This document shows, piece after piece, positions 18,018-26,380 of a stretch of DNA of 64,000 nt. A program made the position numbers and the translations under genes. Positions within the stretch are counted from its first letter, which is position 1, and the number at the start of each line of letters is the position of its first letter. Location of the stretch: contig JAPXLN010000008.1 of NCBI GenBank assembly GCA_033809515.1, positions 1-64,000 of the forward strand, in the 5' to 3' direction. Source of the stretch: JAPXLN01 sp033809515. GTDB lineage: Bacteria > Bacillota > Sulfobacillia > Fermentithermobacillales > Fermentithermobacillaceae. The notes under the pieces are model-generated. The model did not search any database and was not told the origin of the DNA. It saw nothing but the letters and a program-made list of their open reading frames with translations.

Positions 18018-18791
18018 CTAGTACTGCCCCAGCAAGCCGTCTGCCTTAGCCTTGTTCTCGGCCAGGGTAAAAAGGCCTATACCTGCCGCCAGGTACAGAG
18101 CTGTAACAACCCCCAGCACAGCCAGTTCGCTGCCGGGAATCTGCCATAACCGGGATCCGCGTATAAGTACTTTCTGCAGCACGTTCTGGCCCATGGTAAG
18201 CGGAAGGTACTTAGCCCACGGGAACCGGTCCCATGATAACATGAAAAAACCGACGATCGCGAACTGCACTATCTGAAAGAAAGACTGGATACGTTTGTAG
18301 ATGAGGGCCAGCCCCCCAAGGGCAAACCCCATCCCCGCCGCCTGAAGGTAGATGCAAAGACCTACAGGCAGCATGCTGACTATGTCCAGATGAATGGCCT
18401 GACCCGTAGAAAAAGACATCAAGACTACCATTATGGTTAGAAGCACTATGTTGACAGCGAACTGAAATGACTGCGTGAAGGCTGCTATCCAGCGGTAGCC
18501 TACAGGCGCCAGGTAGAGCTGCTCAAGGGTGCCCGTTTGCGATTCGTTGGTTATGCCCCACGCCAGGTCGGAATATCCCATGATCGCCAGCATCCAGGTG
18601 ACGTACCCGGTAAACAGACCTTCAAGGGTGTCTCCAAGATCCAGGACGCTGCCTCCAAGGCTTTTGACCCCAAAAAACATGAGGGCGAACACAATATACA
18701 GCGTAACAAGGCTCGACACCGTGTTGAACGCGTAGCGGGTCATGAGTCTGAAATTCTGCTTCCACACGGTTCTCGCGACTACTGCCCACAT
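18018..18791 (-). CDS. ABC-2 type transporter permease
   Basis: A 257-residue integral membrane protein with about six membrane segments and the ABC-2 fold pattern (GYVTWMLAIMGYSDLAWGITNESQTGTLEQLYLAP, the conserved amphipathic turn). It overlaps the end of the ATPase gene by 13 bases, so the two are translationally coupled and form one exporter. The substrate is unknown. Its 3' end shows a 20-base imperfect duplication (TTGCTGGGGCAGTACTAG and TGCTGGGGCAGCGCTAG), the second copy lying past the stop. Conventional start ATG 18791. Confidence 0.88.
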   Translation of the reverse strand: MWAVVARTVWKQNFRLMTRYAFNTVSSLVTLYIVFALMFFGVKSLGGSVLDLGDTLEGLFTGYVTWMLAIMGYSDLAWGITNESQTGTLEQLYLAPVGYRWIAAFTQSFQFAVNIVLLTIMVVLMSFSTGQAIHLDIVSMLPVGLCIYLQAAGMGFALGGLALIYKRIQSFFQIVQFAIVGFFMLSWDRFPWAKYLPLTMGQNVLQKVLIRGSRLWQIPGSELAVLGVVTALYLAAGIGLFTLAENKAKADGLLGQY

Positions 18792-19747
18792 GCTGCGTTC
18801 CCCCTTCGAACGATCTCCACAAATGCCTTTTCCAGGTCAAATGCCTCCTGGGTGATAGCTTCCAGCCCGGCGCCTGCATCTTTGAGAAGGTCCATGAGCT
18901 CGTACAGCTGGGCCGGTTGGCTCAACACCACTGAAATCTCAATAGTCTCCGGGGTTTCGGTCACGGCCGCATCTGGGAACATGGCAAATACTCCTGCAAC
19001 TGCCGCCGACGCCGCCCCCGTTCTCTCCCGTGCTATGGTCACCTTGTACTTCCTTGTAGAAAACAGCGACAAAAGACTGCTGATGTGGTCATCAGCGACA
19101 ATGGCGCCTTGTGACATGATAATGGCACGGTCACACACGTCTTCGATTACCCGCATGTCGTGACTTGACATAACAATCGTCCGCTTCTCCTCTGACGCGA
19201 GTCTCTTCAGACCGTCGCGCAGCTCATAGGAAGACTCTACATCCAGTCCCAGAGTAGGCTCATCCAGAAACACAACAGGCGTTCTTTTTGCCAACGCACA
19301 AGCTACGGCAACTTTTTGCTTGTACCCGCTGGACAGGTTCCGCACTTCCGTGTTCCGCTTCTCAGCCAATTTCAGAATGTCAAACAGATACTCAAAATAC
19401 TCCCTGCCTGCCTCTTCTGAGACACCGTGAGTCCCCGCAAAGAAGGTCACGTTTTCCCAGGCAGTGAGCCGCCAGTACGTGTTACGCGCCCCCTCAAGCA
19501 CCGCAGCCATATGCCTTGCTGCTTCCCGCGGACGCTTTCCGCAGTCAACTCCCCCAACGCTGACTTTGCCCTGATCAGGCCTAACAAGTCCCAGTATAGA
19601 TTTGATGATGGTGGTCTTCCCTGCACCATTCGGACCCAACAATCCGACAATCTCGCCCTCCTGCACCGCAAAGGAAACCCCCTTCACGGCCTCCACTGCA
19701 GATTTTTTGCTTCGGAACGTTTTCCGCAGATCCTGAACAACCAGCAA
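18779..19747 (-). CDS. ABC transporter ATP-binding protein
   Basis: A 322-residue ATPase partner of the ABC-2 permease. Walker A is GPNGAGKTT, signature LSSGYKQK, Walker B VVFLDEPTLGLD, and H-loop VMSSHDMR. The signature with Tyr-Lys rather than Gln-Arg is common in ABC-2 export ATPases. A C-terminal extension of about 90 residues follows the ATPase core, as in DrrA-like proteins. The start is TTG at 19747 behind GGGGGGAG. It is the first gene of the leftward operon that includes the vWA/PP2C/kinase triad, so the exporter may be an output or input of that system (inference). Confidence 0.92.
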   Translation of the reverse strand: MLVVQDLRKTFRSKKSAVEAVKGVSFAVQEGEIVGLLGPNGAGKTTIIKSILGLVRPDQGKVSVGGVDCGKRPREAARHMAAVLEGARNTYWRLTAWENVTFFAGTHGVSEEAGREYFEYLFDILKLAEKRNTEVRNLSSGYKQKVAVACALAKRTPVVFLDEPTLGLDVESSYELRDGLKRLASEEKRTIVMSSHDMRVIEDVCDRAIIMSQGAIVADDHISSLLSLFSTRKYKVTIARERTGAASAAVAGVFAMFPDAAVTETPETIEISVVLSQPAQLYELMDLLKDAGAGLEAITQEAFDLEKAFVEIVRRGNAACGQ

Positions 19748-20251
19748 GCAGACTCCCCCCTACCCTCCGCCTTTTTTCCATGCCATAGCCACCAGTTTCC
19801 CTCGCACCTTACCCCAAGCCTCACCACGATCCTGCCAGGTTTCATATCACGATTTAGATTACGCTAGACTTCATCCGCTGGTCTGAGAATGCTTTTGTAA
19901 CGGTTGGCAATACTTTAATTATATGATTAACTTCTTTAATGTCCATATCAATTACTTTCAATTTCCCGTAAACCGGGCAACACGCCCGCCCCTGACCAAA
20001 TCCGGTCCGGGGTGCCGGCAATTCAGTTGCACGCATCTGCACAACTTTTTCAGAAAGATGCGCTTGGGGGAACAACTTGCTCGGAAAGATGTGCGCCTGG
20101 GCACAACTGGGGTGGCTTCGGCGTTGTCTGAGGGCTTCAGAGGCAAAGTTGCTCACGCGGCGTCTGAATAGCTTTTCTGCTATTGGCAAAACTTACCCGG
20201 TAGTGAGTTGGTTTTGCTGGAGAACTTTGATCTGTGCAAGGAGGTCCGGCC
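19748..20251. repeat. Divergent intergenic region with a 31-base imperfect tandem repeat
   Basis: About 500 bases without a convincing gene; short frames here lack ribosome sites and family features. At 20042-20072 and 20073-20103 two 31-base units follow each other, both beginning CAACTT and sharing GAAAGATG at the same offset. A third, weaker CAACT start follows at 20104. The region must carry promoters for the leftward ABC/TerY operon and the rightward permease gene; no clear promoter was found. Confidence 0.5.
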
Positions 20252-21151
20252 TTGGATACTGAGACAGCGACTATGCTAGGTGAAATACTCCTAGAGGGTT
20301 TCATGCACTCTGTAAAGATGCTGCCCGTACTGTTTCCCACTTTCCTGCTGGTGGAGATCATCTCCCACCGGGCAAAGGCAGCATGGCTAACCAAAGCCAT
20401 CGGTCACCCAACCGTGGGGCCGTTGCTTGCCGCAGGACTGGGCCTGCTCCCGCAATGCGGTTTCTCAGTAGCCGCAACCACTCTGTATCTGGACGGGCTG
20501 ATTCCCACCGGGTCGCTCATTTCAGCGTACATCGCCACTTCAGATGAAGCTCTGCCAATCCTGCTATCTGACGCGTCCACACTCCCATGGGTAATGCCCT
20601 TGCTCCTTACCAAACTGGTTTGGGGAGCGGCCGTGGGAGTATCACTTAACCTGGCAATGAACCAGCGGTCTCGCGACAAGACTGCCGCAAGCGGCGTGGC
20701 GCCGCTGGCAGAAGACTGCGGCACCCATGCGCACAGAGGGTGCGTGGGACACTCTGCCAACTGGAAGGAACTTCTCTTACACTCACTGTCACGGACTACC
20801 AGGATCGGTGCAACGGTGTTTGTCCTCTCCACGCTTCTTCACACAGCCGGTGAGTTTCTGACTCCAGGGTTAACCCGTGCCCTTGCGGCGCAGGGACCTT
20901 GGCAAAGCGGCCTTGCATCAATCATAGGGCTTTTCCCCTCATGCGCCACCTCCGTAGCTCTTGCTGAAGGCTTTCGCACAGGCTACGTCTCCTTCTCAGC
21001 AATGGTCAGCGGACTGGTGGCTAACGCAGGAATAGGGCTTCTTGTTCTCGTCAAAGAAAGCAAAGACCTACGGAAAAACATATCTGTCATCATGACTCTG
21101 GTCATGGCCGCCTTCACCGCGGGGCTCCTTGCTGCGTTGTTGGTTCCCTAG
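20252..21151 (+). CDS. Putative metal exporter permease (DUF2899/ArsP_2-like)
   Basis: A 299-residue membrane protein of the predicted ten-helix heavy-metal/manganese exporter family. The two halves each carry a similar motif: GLGLLPQCGFSVAATTLYLDG in the first and GLFPSCATSVALAEGFRTG in the second, each with a Pro and Cys pair that could bind metal. A His/Cys-rich loop (CGTHAHRGCVGHSANW, about residues 155-170) joins them. The TTG at 20252 has AGGAGG seven bases before it and is preferred to a GTG at 20234, which lies upstream of that ribosome site. I see no metal riboswitch ahead of the gene. Confidence 0.8.
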   Translation: MDTETATMLGEILLEGFMHSVKMLPVLFPTFLLVEIISHRAKAAWLTKAIGHPTVGPLLAAGLGLLPQCGFSVAATTLYLDGLIPTGSLISAYIATSDEALPILLSDASTLPWVMPLLLTKLVWGAAVGVSLNLAMNQRSRDKTAASGVAPLAEDCGTHAHRGCVGHSANWKELLLHSLSRTTRIGATVFVLSTLLHTAGEFLTPGLTRALAAQGPWQSGLASIIGLFPSCATSVALAEGFRTGYVSFSAMVSGLVANAGIGLLVLVKESKDLRKNISVIMTLVMAAFTAGLLAALLVP

Positions 21152-21378
21152 TAGAGACCTCAGGCTTTGGCTGACCCAGGTACGGCATGGATCTGGCGCC
21201 TTCGTACACGCCTCTATGGAAGGTCATTGAAAAGAAGTAGGTAGACCCCCGGAGCGATCAAGGATCTGAGACACCCAAAGGCGAACATATTTCCACGTGG
21301 ACTGGACGCAACCGTGTGGCTGAACCGGTGGATGAACCGGGCTATGAACCGAACACCAAACGGAAAGGTGGAATCTGT

Positions 21379-21714
21379 GTGGCTGTGTACGACAAGGCCT
21401 ATGAACTGGCCAAAGAACTCAAGGGAAGCGATGAGTACAAAGAGTACCAGAAAGCTAAGGCGGGGGTAACCTCCAATGAGGCAGCTTTGCCAATCCTTCG
21501 CGACTACAGAAAGGCTGAGATTGCCATTCAGACAGCGATTCTTAGCGGCAAGGAACCTGACAGCAGGCTCCTGGAGGAGATGAACCGCCTTCGCGGGGTA
21601 GTCGACATGCACGGCCCTATTACGCGCTTTCTTGAAGCAGAAAGACGGATCCTCGTAATGATGGCTGACATACAGAAAATCCTGGTAGACGCACTGAACC
21701 TCCTGGAAATCTAG
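21379..21714 (+). CDS. YlbF/YmcA family protein
   Basis: A 111-residue all-helical soluble protein of the YlbF family. In Bacillus such proteins form the Y-complex that guides RNase Y and affect sporulation and competence; whether this paralogue does so is unknown. It begins VAVYDKAYELAKELKGSDEYKEY and ends in an amphipathic helix (RRILVMMADIQKILVDALNLLE), both typical. The GTG at 21379 has AGGTGG six bases upstream; the open frame to 21316 adds an unconserved 21 residues. It stands alone on the plus strand before the sigma-54 regulator. Confidence 0.8.
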   Translation: MAVYDKAYELAKELKGSDEYKEYQKAKAGVTSNEAALPILRDYRKAEIAIQTAILSGKEPDSRLLEEMNRLRGVVDMHGPITRFLEAERRILVMMADIQKILVDALNLLEI

Positions 21715-21887
21715 AGCTTCGCGGCTGTGTACGCATGTACAGCCCGGTCAGGGACATGTATAGTCATACTTATCGCAATATGCATACTATTTCGTATCGA
21801 AGAAGGAATATGAGCATGCCATAGCGAACCTCAACTTGACTCTTGCAGGGGCCGTAACGGCCTGAGCCTGTTGGGGGGGAACAAAGA

Positions 21888-23303
21888 GTGGGGTTTGAAG
21901 TGCCGCAGGCAGTCCAGAGTTCCTTCGACGGGTTTTCTGTGGTCAACGAAAAGGGCGTCATCGTGTTCACAAATCCGGCATGTGAAAACCTCTACGAACG
22001 CCCTATCAGCCACCTAGTTGGCCAGGACGTTGAGGAACTGTCCCGGAGCGGGCTGTACTACCCCTGCGTTGCTGTTGAGGCCATGTCCGCCAGCAGACCC
22101 ATTACGAAACTCCAGCGTAACGCTACCGGCCGCACTTTGCTTGTGACGGCCACTCCCATCGTGAACGCAAAAGGCCGGCTCACCGGCAGCGTCCTGAACC
22201 AGCGTGATTGCAGCGTTTTAGTCAGCGCCAAGCTTGACGGCCAAGGGGCGCTTGCCCATGAGACCGAATTCGTGTCCCACAGTCCGGCAATGCAGAGCCT
22301 AATGACAATGCTAAGCCGCATCGCGCCAACGGATGCAACGGTCCTTCTGACAGGAGAGACAGGTACCGGCAAGACTGCCCTGTGCCAGCTGATCCACCGC
22401 ATGTCTCCCAGGCAACAGGGGCCTTTTGTGGTCGTAAACTGCGCTGCCATACCCGGGACGCTCGTTGAATCTCAGCTGTTCGGTTACAGCGAAGGATCAT
22501 TTACGGGGGCATCCAGAGGCGGAAGGCAAGGAGTGCTTCAGTCTGCCCGGGGAGGCACCGTGGTTCTTGATGAAGTGGCTGAACTGCCGGTAGAGCTTCA
22601 GGCTAAGCTCCTTCAGATCCTCGACAGCGGAGTGGCATTGCCTGTAGGGGGCGAACGACCGGTCCGGTTTAATGTGCGGTTCCTGGCAACCACAAATCGA
22701 GACCTGAAAAGGGCCCTCGCTTCAGGTGATCTCCGCCCCGACCTGTACTACAGGTTACACACGTTTAGCATACACGTTCCGCCTCTCAAGGACAGAATTG
22801 AAGACATCCCCGAACTGGCCTACCAGATTGTAGAGAGCATCAATGCCAAGTATGTGTTCAGCAAGTTTTTGACTGAAAGAGCTGTGGCCCAGCTCCTTAT
22901 GTATAACTGGCCAGGGAACGTACGGGAGCTTCAGAACGTCCTGCTGCGGGCAGCCATCTTCACAGACTCGCAAGCCATAGACGCCTCCTCCCTGGTCTTA
23001 TCGTCCGGAACCGGACCTTACGGGCACCTCCAGCCTCAAATGGAACTCCGGATGCCCCAGGCAGAACCTACACCCCAGATCAATGACGACTGGTCCACCC
23101 AAATGGAAGACACCGAAAGACGGGTCCTCCTTACAGCCGGAGGCAGGTTCAGCTCCATCCCCGAGATGGCCAAGGGTCTCGGCCTCACTGAGCCCACCCT
23201 AAGACGCAAGATACGCAGGCTTTTCGGTTCATGGAAGGAACTCAAAGATCTCGCCTCCAAGAGCAGGCCGTTGGAGGAGACACCTTTCCCCGATCAGAAA
23301 TGA
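21888..23303 (+). CDS. Sigma-54-dependent transcriptional activator (PAS-AAA+-Fis)
   Basis: A 471-residue enhancer-binding protein. Residues about 5-115 are PAS-like (SSFDGFSVVNEKGVIVFTNP). The AAA+ domain (about 130-360) has Walker A GETGTGKT, Walker B VVLDEVAEL, an R-finger region TTNRDLKRAL, and the sigma-54 contact loop as GSFTGA instead of GAFTGA. A Fis-type helix-turn-helix (EMAKGLGLTEPTLRRKIRRL) ends the protein. The start is GTG at 21888 with a G-rich ribosome site. The buk-ptb operon follows directly, with a matching -24/-12 promoter between them, so it very likely controls that operon, perhaps sensing a fermentation intermediate. Confidence 0.94.
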   Translation: MGFEVPQAVQSSFDGFSVVNEKGVIVFTNPACENLYERPISHLVGQDVEELSRSGLYYPCVAVEAMSASRPITKLQRNATGRTLLVTATPIVNAKGRLTGSVLNQRDCSVLVSAKLDGQGALAHETEFVSHSPAMQSLMTMLSRIAPTDATVLLTGETGTGKTALCQLIHRMSPRQQGPFVVVNCAAIPGTLVESQLFGYSEGSFTGASRGGRQGVLQSARGGTVVLDEVAELPVELQAKLLQILDSGVALPVGGERPVRFNVRFLATTNRDLKRALASGDLRPDLYYRLHTFSIHVPPLKDRIEDIPELAYQIVESINAKYVFSKFLTERAVAQLLMYNWPGNVRELQNVLLRAAIFTDSQAIDASSLVLSSGTGPYGHLQPQMELRMPQAEPTPQINDDWSTQMEDTERRVLLTAGGRFSSIPEMAKGLGLTEPTLRRKIRRLFGSWKELKDLASKSRPLEETPFPDQK

Positions 23304-23331
23304 TCACGGCTGGTCCCAAACCTGATCATTT
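23298..23331 (+). promoter_or_regulatory. Perfect inverted repeat, candidate enhancer site for the sigma-54 activator
   Basis: AAATGATCA and TGATCATTT, nine-base perfect arms with a 16-base spacer, overlap the regulator's stop codon. The site lies about 85-120 bases upstream of the -24/-12 promoter, a usual distance for an activator binding site. A weaker CTGTAG/CTACAG pair sits between it and the promoter. Confidence 0.6.
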
Positions 23332-23414
23332 TCGACTGCTTTCACGGTATAGTTACCTGTAGTCCGGCAAGCCAAATACACCTACAGCAGGCTTTTCCCC
23401 CTTCTGATTTCCGG

Positions 23415-23430
23415 TGGCACGATAGGTGCT
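23415..23430 (+). promoter_or_regulatory. Sigma-54 (-24/-12) promoter for buk operon
   Basis: TGGCACGATAGGTGCT matches the consensus TGGCACG-N4-TTGCW at all fixed positions except one T. The GG and GC pairs have the required spacing. The predicted start is about 23442, leaving a leader of about 55 bases to buk. A sigma-54 activator gene lies directly upstream. Confidence 0.85.
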
Positions 23431-23497
23431 TATCTCTTATTGATAGAAGCGACTTTTTCGGTGCAAGGTACCCGGATTTCAGAAGGGGGGGGATTCC

Positions 23498-24565
23498 ATG
23501 GCCGGGATCTTGACTCTAAGCATAGGTTCGACTTCCACGAAACTGGCGGTGTTCCAGGATACTACGCCGGTAATATCAGCCACAGTTCGTCACGGGGCAC
23601 ATGAGCTGTCCGGCTTCAAGAAGGTCACTCACCAGCTGGACATGCGGCACAGCAGTGTCATGGAAGCTCTGGCAAAACACGGCGTTAACCTGTCTGACCT
23701 GGACGCCGTGTCCGCAGGCGGAGGTCCCATAAAGCCCATGCCCGGAGGCGTATACCGGATAAACGAAAAGCTCGTGGAGGATATCATGTCAGATAACGTG
23801 TACCTTCAGCACCCTTCGCATTTGGGCCCGTTGGTTGCCTGGAGAATCTCAAAGGCGGCAAACATCCCGGGGTTCATGGTAGACCCTGTGACCACCGATG
23901 AGTTCCTGCCAGCTGCAAGGGTCTCGGGGTTTGCCCAAATCCCCAGAAGAAGTCAGGCCCACGCTCTGAACTGCAAAGCGGTTACACGGCGCCTATCCAA
24001 AGAACTCGGGAAACCGTACACAGACATACGGACCGTAGTTGCGCACATAGGAGGCGGAACCACAGTCTGCGCCCTAAGCAACGGACAGATCATAGATGCC
24101 GCAACGTCAAGACAAGACGGGCCCTTTTCTGCTGAAGCTGCCGGAGCTCTCCCTATGCCGGAGGCGGTAGACTTCATTTTGTCTTCAGGAAAGACCGCAC
24201 ATGAGCTGAAGAGCCTCTGGCTGGGAAGAGGCGGCCTCGTCTCTCACCTGGGTACAAACAGCATCCAGGATGTAGAAAGCATGATGGCCCAGGGAGACGA
24301 AAGAGCCGGACTGGTTCTTGAAGCTATGGCCCATTCCGTATCCAAAGCTATTGGCGCCATGGCCGCAGTGCTAGGTATAGCCCCTGACGCTATCATCCTT
24401 ACCGGAGGAGGAGCGTTTTCAGCCAACCTGGTCCGGTGGATAAAGGAACGGGTGGAGTTTTTCTCCCCTGTCTATGTTGTTCCCGGCGAAGATGAGCCTT
24501 TGGCGCTGGCCGAAGCAGCCGTCGAAGCGGTCAAGGGTGAGGAGTTTGTCAAAGAGTACAGGTAG
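23498..24565 (+). CDS. buk: Butyrate kinase
   Basis: It transfers the phosphate of butyryl-phosphate (or a branched-chain acyl-phosphate) to ADP, making ATP and the acid. The 355-residue length is standard. The ASKHA-family nucleotide motifs are seen: LTLSIGSTSTKLAVF at the N-terminus, VVAHIGGGTTVCAL in the middle, and DAIILTGGGAFSANLVRWI near the C-terminus. ATG at 23498 follows a G-rich ribosome site. It is first of five genes read in one direction with short gaps, under a sigma-54 promoter. The actual acid could be butyrate, isobutyrate or isovalerate. Confidence 0.95.
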   Translation: MAGILTLSIGSTSTKLAVFQDTTPVISATVRHGAHELSGFKKVTHQLDMRHSSVMEALAKHGVNLSDLDAVSAGGGPIKPMPGGVYRINEKLVEDIMSDNVYLQHPSHLGPLVAWRISKAANIPGFMVDPVTTDEFLPAARVSGFAQIPRRSQAHALNCKAVTRRLSKELGKPYTDIRTVVAHIGGGTTVCALSNGQIIDAATSRQDGPFSAEAAGALPMPEAVDFILSSGKTAHELKSLWLGRGGLVSHLGTNSIQDVESMMAQGDERAGLVLEAMAHSVSKAIGAMAAVLGIAPDAIILTGGGAFSANLVRWIKERVEFFSPVYVVPGEDEPLALAEAAVEAVKGEEFVKEYR

Positions 24566-24601
24566 ATACCAAGCGCATAGAGCGCAGACAGGGGGACTGA
24601 A

Positions 24602-25510
24602 ATGGACGCCGTCAGGAACTTCAATCAGCTCAAAGAGAGGGCAAGGTCCCTGGGACCCAAGCGGGTGGCGGTAATCCTGGCAGATGACGCCGGTTTGCTC
24701 CTTGCGCTGGCAGCAGGGGTAGATGAAGGCATGACCTGCCCGCCGGTCCTGGTGGGATCTACAAGAGGGACCCGTGAACTCATAGAGGAGCTTGCCCTGG
24801 ATGAGTCCATGTTTACGTTCCTTGAGGCAAGCACAGCCGGCCAGGCTGCCGCAAAAGCCGTGGCTCTTGCAAGAGACGGCCAGGTAGACCTTTTGATGAA
24901 AGGCAAGGTCAGCACCGGGGACTTCCTTCGCGCAGTTCTGGACAAGGAAATGGGACTTGTAAAAGGAGGCCTCCTGGTAAGCGTGGCCATCTTTGAGTGC
25001 CCCAGCCTGGACAGGCTTCTGATACTGTGCGACGGAGGAGTAAACATTGCCCCCGACTTGAAGCAGAAAGTGCACATCACCATGGAAGCTGTGAGAACTG
25101 CCCGGATGCTGGGAATTGATCCGCCTCATGTAGCTGTCCTCGCCGCCACCGAACTGGTCAATCCCGGCATGAGCGCTACAACCGACGCCGCCTGTCTGTC
25201 GAAGATGGCTGAACGGGGGCAGATTCCAGGCGCAATCGTTGACGGACCCCTGGCGCTGGATAACGCCCTGTCCCTTGAGGCAGCCAGGCAAAAAGGGATA
25301 TCCAGCCCTGTGGCAGGAAAAGCCGACATAGTCATCGTCCCCAACATAGAAAGCGGAAACCTGCTGGGTAAAGCTATCGTTTACTGCGGCAGCGGAAAGA
25401 TGGCCGGAGTAGTCATGGGAGCCGCCTGCCCGCTCATCTTGCCCTCACGGGCAGATACCCACGAAAGCAAACTGGCATCTTTGGCTCTTGGCGTATGCGT
25501 GGCCCAATGA
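24602..25510 (+). CDS. ptb: Phosphate butyryltransferase
   Basis: It converts acyl-CoA plus phosphate to acyl-phosphate, the substrate for the kinase encoded just upstream. The 302-residue protein has the PTA_PTB fold: DLLMKGKVSTGDFLRAVLDKE, GLLVSVAIFE, DGGVNIAPDLKQK, IVDGPLALDNALS and IVPNIESGNLLGKA are all family blocks. ATG at 24602 follows GGGGGACTG; the gap from buk is 36 bases. Substrate chain length cannot be read from sequence; the nearby 2-oxoacid oxidoreductase suggests branched or aromatic acyl groups are possible. Confidence 0.95.
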   Translation: MDAVRNFNQLKERARSLGPKRVAVILADDAGLLLALAAGVDEGMTCPPVLVGSTRGTRELIEELALDESMFTFLEASTAGQAAAKAVALARDGQVDLLMKGKVSTGDFLRAVLDKEMGLVKGGLLVSVAIFECPSLDRLLILCDGGVNIAPDLKQKVHITMEAVRTARMLGIDPPHVAVLAATELVNPGMSATTDAACLSKMAERGQIPGAIVDGPLALDNALSLEAARQKGISSPVAGKADIVIVPNIESGNLLGKAIVYCGSGKMAGVVMGAACPLILPSRADTHESKLASLALGVCVAQ

Positions 25511-25541
25511 AAGACAAAACGGAAAGAGGTGAGCAAGAAGA

Positions 25542-26369
25542 ATGAAACTGGGCGTACTGGTGAAGCAGGTCCCGGCAACCCATCATGTAAAGATCGATGA
25601 GGCCACAGGCACCATGGTGCGGGATGCCATGGAATCGGAGCTAAATCCCCTGGATACCTACGCTGTAGAAGAAGCTGTCCGCATCAAAGAGACTCTGCGA
25701 GAGGCAGACAACTCAACTGAAATCACAGTGCTGTCTATGGGACCGCCCCAGGCCGTAGAGGCCATCCGTGAAGCTATATCCATGGGATGCGACAAGGGTT
25801 ACTTGCTTTCTGACAGAAGGTTTGCAGGCGCAGATACCTGGGCAACAGCCCATACGCTTACACTTGCCATACAGCACCTGGGTGGATTTGACCTGATACT
25901 TGCAGGCGAACGGGCAACCGACGGCGAGACCGGGCAGGTGGGCCCAAGCATAGCAGCCCAACTGGGCATACCTGTTCTGACCTACGTAAAGAAGATCGAA
26001 AAGCTGAACTCCAGGACAGTGCAGGTTCACAGGTCAGTAGAGGGGGGTACCGAAGTATTGGAAAGCTCGCTTCCTGCCCTCATTACGGTGGTCAAGGAGA
26101 TCAATGAGCCCAGGATCCCGAACTTTAAGGGCAAGATGAGAGCAAGGAAAACCGAAATTCCCACACTCTCAGCTGCAGACCTGAACGCTGACCCGAAGGA
26201 AACCGGGCTTACCGGGTCTCCAACAAGAGTAGTCAAGGTGTTCAGCCCCAAACTTTCCCGGACCTGCGAAATCATAGACGGCACCGATCCATCGAAAGCA
26301 GCCGAGAGTCTCATTGACTTTCTTGTAGGCAAGGGCTTCCTTCAGGAGACATTGCATGAGGCAACGTGA
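25542..26369 (+). CDS. etfB: Electron transfer flavoprotein, beta subunit
   Basis: A 275-residue ETF beta subunit, starting MKLGVLVKQVPATHHVKIDE. It has the conserved NPLDTYAVEEAVRIKE, LILAGERATDGETGQVGPSIAAQLGIP and SSLPALITVVKEINEPRIPN blocks. It pairs with the alpha subunit encoded next to carry electrons between a dehydrogenase and an acceptor. The position before an FAD-linked oxidase gene recalls the bifurcating lactate dehydrogenase (LctBCD) arrangement of Acetobacterium. Whether it bifurcates needs structure-based checking of the second flavin site. The gap from ptb is 31 bases. Confidence 0.95.
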   Translation: MKLGVLVKQVPATHHVKIDEATGTMVRDAMESELNPLDTYAVEEAVRIKETLREADNSTEITVLSMGPPQAVEAIREAISMGCDKGYLLSDRRFAGADTWATAHTLTLAIQHLGGFDLILAGERATDGETGQVGPSIAAQLGIPVLTYVKKIEKLNSRTVQVHRSVEGGTEVLESSLPALITVVKEINEPRIPNFKGKMRARKTEIPTLSAADLNADPKETGLTGSPTRVVKVFSPKLSRTCEIIDGTDPSKAAESLIDFLVGKGFLQETLHEAT

Positions 26370-26380
26370 GGAGGGTTGAC

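Noticed and set aside
19854..20189. 111-codon minus-strand frame and an overlapping plus-strand frame
   Set aside because: No ribosome site, no family features, and the region is a repeat-bearing intergenic stretch.
20150..20251. Manganese (yybP-ykoY) riboswitch before the metal permease gene
   Set aside because: The conserved loop strings of that riboswitch are not found.
21722..21745. Hairpin GGCTGT/ACAGCC after the YlbF-like gene as intrinsic terminator
   Set aside because: Only a six-base stem and no T-run follow; too weak to call.
24419..25291. 290-codon minus-strand frame opposite buk and ptb
   Set aside because: It lies antisense to two clear enzymes and has no conserved motif; it results from codon bias.
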